From: Pseudobutyrivibrio sp. UBA3626
GTDB taxonomy: Bacteria; Bacillota; Clostridia; Lachnospirales; Lachnospiraceae
DNA length: 44,771 nt
Direction of reading: 5' to 3'
Assembly (NCBI GenBank): GCA_002373675.1
Contig: DFLF01000002.1
Span: 1 to 44,771, forward strand
The stretch's first letter is position 1, and each line of letters starts with the position of its first letter. The notes below the pieces were generated by a model that was given only the letters and a program-made list of their open reading frames with translations, was not told the DNA's origin and searched no databases. Of this stretch, positions 40,961-44,771 are shown piece after piece. The position numbers and the translations under genes were made by a program.

Positions 40961-41896
40961 ATGCTTTCTCGAGATTATGATGTGACTTTATTATGTGAGC
41001 TAATGGGCGTTAGTCGTGCCGGGTATTACAAATGGACAAAAAGAGATAAATCCAAGCGTGATATAAAACGGGAAGAATTGATAGAACTTGTTGAAGCGGT
41101 ACATAAGGAGCATAGCACACATGGATATAGGTGGACAGCAGAATTTATAAGAACTAATTATGGATATGAATGTAGCGATAATTATATATATAAATGCTTT
41201 AGATACTTAGGCATAAAGGCGGAGACAAAGCATAAGGTTCATAGGCGACCTCGTAAGGTTAAAGACAAATATCCAAATCTAATATTTACTACATGGGATA
41301 CCGTTGATAGACCAAGACAGGTTATAGTATCGGACATGACAGCATTCAAGTTTAGGATATACTATTTTGAGACTACATTTTACTTTGATGTATTTACCAA
41401 GGAGATTCTTACATATAAGGTCGCTGAACGGAGAGGGTGCAGAAATCAGTATTTAGATGGACTTGAAGACATAGTAGCGCTATTGAAGGGGCAGAAGGAG
41501 CCAACTGTTCTCCATACGGATCAAGGAAGCGTCTATGCATCTATGGCGTATAATGAATTAATAAAGGATTCAAATATAGTAAGATCTATGTCCCGAGCAG
41601 GCAAACCAACAGATAATCCTGTCAACGAATCTCTTAATGGTTGGATAAAAGAAGAACTGTTCATAGACTTCAAGATAAATGAATGTAATAACAGAGAGGA
41701 ATTTAAGGATTGCCTTGATAGATATGTGAAATATTATAACAATCAACGACCATGCTATTCATTGGGATATGACATACCGGTTAATTATAGAAAGAGATTT
41801 TTTAAGGGTGAATTACCTAAGAAAAATACATTTGAAAACAGAGTTTTAACAGAGGAGCCAAAGTTTGTTCAGAAACGTCGTAATCAAGCCAACTAA
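40961..41896 (+). CDS. IS3 transposase OrfB (DDE integrase catalytic part)
   Basis: This 311-residue frame is the catalytic half of the IS3 transposase. After an HTH-like opening (LLCELMGVSRAGYYKW) it has the integrase core with the DDE triad: D in VIVSDMTAFK, D in VLHTDQGSVY and E in NPVNESLNGWIKEEL. The frame is open upstream of the ATG back to the slippery A-run near 40880, so the natural product is probably the OrfAB fusion and the ATG at 40961 may be little used. There is no ribosome binding site in front of it. The triad is complete, so the element may be active. Confidence 0.93.
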   Translation: MLSRDYDVTLLCELMGVSRAGYYKWTKRDKSKRDIKREELIELVEAVHKEHSTHGYRWTAEFIRTNYGYECSDNYIYKCFRYLGIKAETKHKVHRRPRKVKDKYPNLIFTTWDTVDRPRQVIVSDMTAFKFRIYYFETTFYFDVFTKEILTYKVAERRGCRNQYLDGLEDIVALLKGQKEPTVLHTDQGSVYASMAYNELIKDSNIVRSMSRAGKPTDNPVNESLNGWIKEELFIDFKINECNNREEFKDCLDRYVKYYNNQRPCYSLGYDIPVNYRKRFFKGELPKKNTFENRVLTEEPKFVQKRRNQAN

Positions 41897-41903
41897 TAGA
41901 TGT

Positions 41904-42041
41904 GTGTCTACTTTTGAAGAAGAAAACGATTGAAAAATGAGCTGCATGTCTACTTTTGAAAAAATAAAAAGCTAAAAAGTGCGCCCAGTGTCCACTTTTG
42001 AAAAAATAAAACAATAAAAAACGTTTTTCGTGTCTACTTTT
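41904..42041 (+). repeat. Four tandem copies of the IS3 terminal motif, exact 42-bp period
   Basis: GTGTCTACTTTTGAA (41904), ATGTCTACTTTTGAA (41946), GTGTCCACTTTTGAA (41988) and GTGTCTACTTTT (42030) start exactly 42 bp apart. The sequences between them are A-rich and less conserved. The first copy is the right inverted repeat of the IS3 element; the others lie outside it. Confidence 0.9.
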
Positions 42042-42070
42042 CACTGGTGCAGCTTTTTTGCAAAAAACCC

Positions 42071-42156
42071 GAAAAACACAAAGTGAAAAATCCGAAAAAC
42101 ACAAAGTAAAAAATCCGAAAAATGCAAAATAAAATTGACGAAAAACACAAAGTGGG
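42071..42156 (+). repeat. 23-bp tandem repeats upstream of the AAA ATPase gene
   Basis: Units starting GAAAAACACAAAGT at 42071, 42094 and 42140, and GAAAAATGCAAAAT at 42117, have a strict 23-bp period (three full copies and a partial fourth). The spacing is about two helical turns, which would allow cooperative binding of a regulator. The array ends about 40 bases before the ATPase start. Confidence 0.88.
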
Positions 42157-42198
42157 TTTACAATGTATTTAGATAACGCAGTGAAATAGGGGGACAAA

Positions 42199-43503
42199 AT
42201 GGATTATATCAAACGTATAGCGGACAAAGAAATAGATAAAAGAATCAAAGCATTTAACGCTATTAATATTGTTGGGCCTAAAGGTTGTGGGAAAACAAGA
42301 ACAGCGTCTGAACGCTGTAATACAATAATAGAGTTTCAAGATGAGGAGAAAAGAGACGGATATCTTTCGATTGCTCAGACATCACCACAGTTTTTGCTGG
42401 AGAATGAAAAGCCAATTTTGTTTGATGAATGGCAGGATGCACCAAAGCTTTGGGGGACAATAAGAAAGAATTGTGACGATTATCCTGAAGATGTAGGACA
42501 GTATTATCTTACGGGTTCTACAAGTAGGAAGGTTGAGACTCCTCACACTGGTACTGGAAGAATAACGCAATTAGAGCTGTTGCCTATGACCTTATATGAG
42601 ACTGGAGAATCAAATGGGACGGTATCTATTACAGAATTATTTGATGATCCTAATAAATGTACAGGTTGTAAATCTGATATTACTTTGGAGGATTTGTTTT
42701 ATGCAGCTTGTAGAGGAGGTTGGCCGAGAACACTGTCTATTAGAGATCGGGAGGCTAAGCTGGAGATTGCAAGAGATTATTATAGACAGATATGCAATAA
42801 AGATATTAGTGCAGTTGATAATGTGAGTCGTAATCCGGAGTACGCCAGATTGTTAATTAATTCATATGCTAGAAATATGGCTACAACAGTAAAGAAAAAG
42901 ACGATATATGCTGATGTAAAGGCTAATCAAAATGTGTCTGATGTGACACTTTCTTCCTATATAGAAGCGCTTGAACGATTATTCATTATAAAAGATATTG
43001 ATGCCTGGATGCCACAGATTCGCTCTAAGACCGCAATAAGAAGTGCCAGAAAACATATTTTTGTAGATCCATCAATTGGGTTGGCAGGTCTTGGAATATC
43101 ACCGGAATATTTTAAGAAAGATATCGATTATTTTGGGCATGTATTTGAAAATATGGTACTTCGCGACCTCTTAGTATTTGCAGAGACTCATAATGCGAAG
43201 GTAATGCATTATACAGACGATAATGGGCTTGAAGCTGACGCCGTATATCAGCTTAGCGATGGAAGATATGCGTTAATTGAGATTAAGGTAGGTGTTAATT
43301 CTGTACCATCTGCAGAGAAAAATCTTATAAAGTTTTCAGAACTTATTAATAAGCACAACAAGAAAGCAAAAGAGAACACAAAACATCCAGGGGTAGAATA
43401 TAGAGAGCCGGATTTACTTATAGTGATTTGCGCAAATGCGCCTATGTCTTATATAACTGAGAATGGTGTTATAGTTTTGCCGGTTGGATGTATAAGGGAT
43501 TAA
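42199..43503 (+). CDS. AAA/DUF4143 ATPase
   Basis: This is a 434-residue protein of the AAA_14 plus DUF4143 family. The P-loop is GPKGCGKTR (about residues 26-34), Walker B is ILFDEW, and a sensor-like YYLTGST follows. The middle carries a C-x2-C pair (NKCTGCKSD). The C-terminal DUF4143 part ends in a PD-(D/E)XK-like stretch (GLEADAVYQLSD, then ALIEIKVG). These proteins are common, multicopy and poorly characterised; they are often found in accessory DNA. The start is supported by GGGGG upstream. The two tandem repeat arrays directly precede it and may hold its promoter. A remnant of a second family member follows at 43821. Confidence 0.9.
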   Translation: MDYIKRIADKEIDKRIKAFNAINIVGPKGCGKTRTASERCNTIIEFQDEEKRDGYLSIAQTSPQFLLENEKPILFDEWQDAPKLWGTIRKNCDDYPEDVGQYYLTGSTSRKVETPHTGTGRITQLELLPMTLYETGESNGTVSITELFDDPNKCTGCKSDITLEDLFYAACRGGWPRTLSIRDREAKLEIARDYYRQICNKDISAVDNVSRNPEYARLLINSYARNMATTVKKKTIYADVKANQNVSDVTLSSYIEALERLFIIKDIDAWMPQIRSKTAIRSARKHIFVDPSIGLAGLGISPEYFKKDIDYFGHVFENMVLRDLLVFAETHNAKVMHYTDDNGLEADAVYQLSDGRYALIEIKVGVNSVPSAEKNLIKFSELINKHNKKAKENTKHPGVEYREPDLLIVICANAPMSYITENGVIVLPVGCIRD

Positions 43504-43685
43504 AAAGTGGTAAAGATTAAAGAAATGAAAGTGATTACTTTGTATAACCGGTCAAATTCTAATTAGTGTAGTAGGTTAATAAAAGGAACAGGAAATTGCA
43601 ACTATGTCATTATTGTTTTTTTAAGTGTTGCACTTCAAATGATAATTCACCTGATCCTTTTGTCTACTTCCAATAATATGAATAG

Positions 43686-43720
43686 AGCTTCAGAAATTAA
43701 TCAGTCTCTGGAGCTTTTTT
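43686..43720 (+). terminator. Intrinsic terminator in the 43504-44018 gap
   Basis: AGCTTCAGA (43686-43694) pairs with TCTGGAGCT (43707-43715, one G-T pair), followed by TTTTT. It probably ends the AAA ATPase transcript. The rest of the 515-base gap holds an inverted repeat and a gene remnant. Confidence 0.8.
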
Positions 43721-43749
43721 GCGTGTACTGTAAAACAACCCGGAACAGT

Positions 43750-43799
43750 CTCGTTTCGCAAATCTTAAATTTGAATTCAAATGCGAAATGAGATATAAT
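43750..43799 (+). promoter_or_regulatory. Nested palindrome beside a TATAAT box
   Basis: CTCGTTTCGCA (43750-43760) pairs with TGCGAAATGAG (43782-43792, one mismatch). Inside lies the perfect palindrome ATTTGAATTCAAAT (43769-43782). TATAAT follows at 43794-43799. The arrangement suggests a promoter with an operator, now in front of a gene remnant. Confidence 0.4.
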
Positions 43800-43820
43800 T
43801 TGACTGTTTTTGATGGATAA

Positions 43821-43952
43821 TATCGGCAGTCAGACAAGAAATACTATTTGTCTGATTTATCATTTCACTTTGTGGAGCTTGGAGTTAAGGACGCAGATTT
43901 GATAAAATATAAAAAATGCGAAGCGCCCCCGCCTTTCTTGACTTGGTTATAA
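43821..43952 (+). pseudogene. Remnant of a second AAA/DUF4143-type ATPase
   Basis: The frame beginning at 43821 reads YRQSDKKYYLSDLSFHFVEL and ends at a stop at 43950. The block SDKKYYLSDLSF matches my memory of a conserved segment near the start of the C-terminal half of AAA_14/DUF4143 ATPases. It is not similar to the corresponding part of the intact gene at 42199, so it comes from a different subfamily. Nothing of the P-loop half is left. Confidence 0.55.
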
Positions 43953-44018
43953 TAGATAGAAGATAGTCAATTGGGATTATTTTGGGATAATACAAATATC
44001 TAAGGAGGACAACTCAGT

Positions 44019-44588
44019 ATGGAGCTCAATGAATTATTGGAACATTTTAATAATGGAGATACATTGGGAGAGGACTTTTCTGTAATAGAGACAATGCGCT
44101 ACTACAGCAGGCAGGCGCAGAAGATTACAATGGAGATTAATAATACCTATCACGAGCCGGAGGAGCTACAAAGTCTGTTCTCTGAATTAATAGGCAAACC
44201 GGTTGGAGAGAGATTTGGTCTGTTCCCTCCATTCTATACGGATTTTGGTAAGAACATTACAATAGGAAGAAATGTATTTATTAATGCCGGCTGTAAATTT
44301 CAAGATCAGGGTGGCATTACCATAGACGAAGGAGCGTTGATTGGTCATGGCGTAGTTCTTGCCACTCTCGACCACGACTTAGACCCTGCCAAGAGACAAC
44401 AGCTACATCCTGCTCCCATATATATAGGAAGAAATGTATGGATTGGTGCAAATGCTACTGTGACAAAAGGCGTTACAATAGGTGATAACGCAGTAGTGGC
44501 AGCAGGAGCAGTTGTAACAAAGGATGTTCCTAGTGGTGCGATTGTTGGTGGAGTACCGGCGAAGCTTATAAAGTATGTGCAGGGCTAA
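44019..44588 (+). CDS. Maltose/galactoside-type sugar O-acetyltransferase
   Basis: This 189-residue acyltransferase has a short helical N-terminal part (1-60) and a left-handed beta-helix of hexapeptide repeats (about 70-185): ITIGRNVFINAGCKF, ITIDEGALIGHGV, IYIGRNVWIGANATVTKGVTIG. The catalytic histidine of this family is in ATLDHDLDP. The enzyme transfers acetyl from acetyl-CoA to a sugar hydroxyl; the sugar cannot be predicted. Its end (GGVPAKLIK) is typical. TAAGGAGG precedes the ATG. The stop codon lies inside the first palindrome of the repeat array at 44584. TATAAT at 43948-43953 is a possible -10. Confidence 0.93.
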   Translation: MELNELLEHFNNGDTLGEDFSVIETMRYYSRQAQKITMEINNTYHEPEELQSLFSELIGKPVGERFGLFPPFYTDFGKNITIGRNVFINAGCKFQDQGGITIDEGALIGHGVVLATLDHDLDPAKRQQLHPAPIYIGRNVWIGANATVTKGVTIGDNAVVAAGAVVTKDVPSGAIVGGVPAKLIKYVQG

Positions 44589-44766
44589 CAAAAGTCCTGC
44601 TACAAGGGATTTGTTAGCTGGTGAGAAGGCGAATCCTAGGAAAGCACGCAAGAACAGCTAACAAAACCCTCACCGACAAGGCAATTGTTAGCTGGCGATG
44701 GTATCCCGGGGCACAACATCCAACAAAAAAGCTAACAAAAGTCCTACCACAAAGGATTATGTTAGC
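44584..44766. repeat. Array of three GCTAACA...TGTTAGC palindromes, 73-74-bp period
   Basis: Palindromes occupy 44584-44618 (35 bp), 44657-44692 (36 bp) and 44731-44766 (36 bp). The 38-bp intervals are equal in length but different in sequence. All share GCTAACA at the left and TGTTAGC at the right; the loops differ but keep TCCT/AGGA-like pairing. No T-tract follows any of them. The array reaches the window edge and may continue. Confidence 0.85.
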
Positions 44767-44771
44767 CGCCA

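Larger units (their letters stand above)
40521..41916 (+). mobile_element. IS3-family insertion sequence
   Basis: The element is about 1.4 kb. Its left end carries AAAAGTAGACAC (40522-40533) and its right end the inverted copy GTGTCTACTTTT (41904-41915). It contains orfA and orfB in the usual -1 arrangement. A third copy of the terminal motif, in inverted orientation, lies just before orfA (AGTCTACTTTT, 40594-40604). No target duplication can be recognised because the right end runs into further copies of the terminal motif. The element appears intact. Confidence 0.85.

Noticed and set aside
41817..42197. Minus-strand open frame with a repeating FYFFKSRHxAHF pattern
   Set aside because: The repeat comes only from the 42-bp tandem array (14 codons per unit). 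It has no ribosome binding site and overlaps the IS3 end.
44584..44771. CRISPR array at the right edge
   Set aside because: The spacing looks CRISPR-like (35-36-bp repeats, 38-bp intervals), but the repeats differ strongly in the middle and only their ends are conserved. No cas gene is near. Palindromic units of another kind fit better.

Overview
The window looks like chromosomal DNA of an AT-rich, low-GC Gram-positive bacterium, most likely a motile member of the Lachnospiraceae (Butyrivibrio, Pseudobutyrivibrio or Roseburia type). This rests on the style of the SecA and methionine aminopeptidase (both with SEC-C zinc tails), LytTR/GHKL two-component systems, FliD-like and calcium-loop proteins typical of that family, and an ECF vitamin transporter with DUF4430 proteins. 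The taxonomic call is inference from protein style; no rRNA gene is present.

Region 1 (1-1.1 kb) is an IS200-type insertion sequence followed head-to-tail by a truncated second copy. Region 2 (1.1-15.8 kb) is the most unusual part. Two LytTR response regulator/GHKL sensor kinase pairs bracket and interrupt a set of eight long proteins of unknown function. None has a Sec signal peptide, two resemble the C-terminal part of the flagellar cap protein FliD, and one carries calcium-binding loops. Seven promoters here share one layout: two direct copies of a motif close to ATTCANTACA spaced exactly 21 bp start to start, then a [GT]CCGAWAW box 25-26 nt downstream. The first part fits paired LytTR sites and the second resembles the -10 element of sigma-28 (SigD/FliA). 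Several leaders also contain intrinsic-terminator-like or structured RNA. A 59-residue internally deleted LytTR protein and an Rpn-family nuclease gene lie inside the cluster. The simplest model, which is inference, is an extracellular-signal-controlled regulon whose products use the flagellar export route.

Region 3 (15.8-21.8 kb) holds a low-molecular-weight tyrosine phosphatase, a seven-TM c-di-GMP phosphodiesterase, an HD hydrolase, a secreted NlpC/P60 hydrolase, a PrsA/SurA-like membrane protein and methionine aminopeptidase. Region 4 (21.8-25.3 kb) has about 0.96 kb without a gene that appears to encode a large structured RNA on the minus strand, driven by a near-consensus promoter, followed by secA.

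Region 5 (25.3-31.8 kb) is a vitamin B12 uptake locus: a cobalamin riboswitch and terminator, a DUF4430 surface protein, EcfT, a fused double ECF ATPase, an S component, and a secreted DUF4430 plus alpha/alpha-toroid protein with the two domain types of mammalian intrinsic factor.

Region 6 (31.8-38.7 kb) contains a small Nif11-like gene, uvrB, a GGDEF cyclase, a PAP2 phosphatase, an anchored EEP-family hydrolase, a lipoprotein-type MTA/SAH nucleosidase and a decayed 5'-nucleotidase. Region 7 (38.8-44.8 kb) is accessory: an HTH-HipA-like kinase with an overlapping partner, an IS3 element with a programmed frameshift, two tandem repeat arrays, an AAA/DUF4143 ATPase, a remnant of a second such ATPase, a sugar acetyltransferase and an array of GCTAACA...TGTTAGC palindromes running to the window edge.
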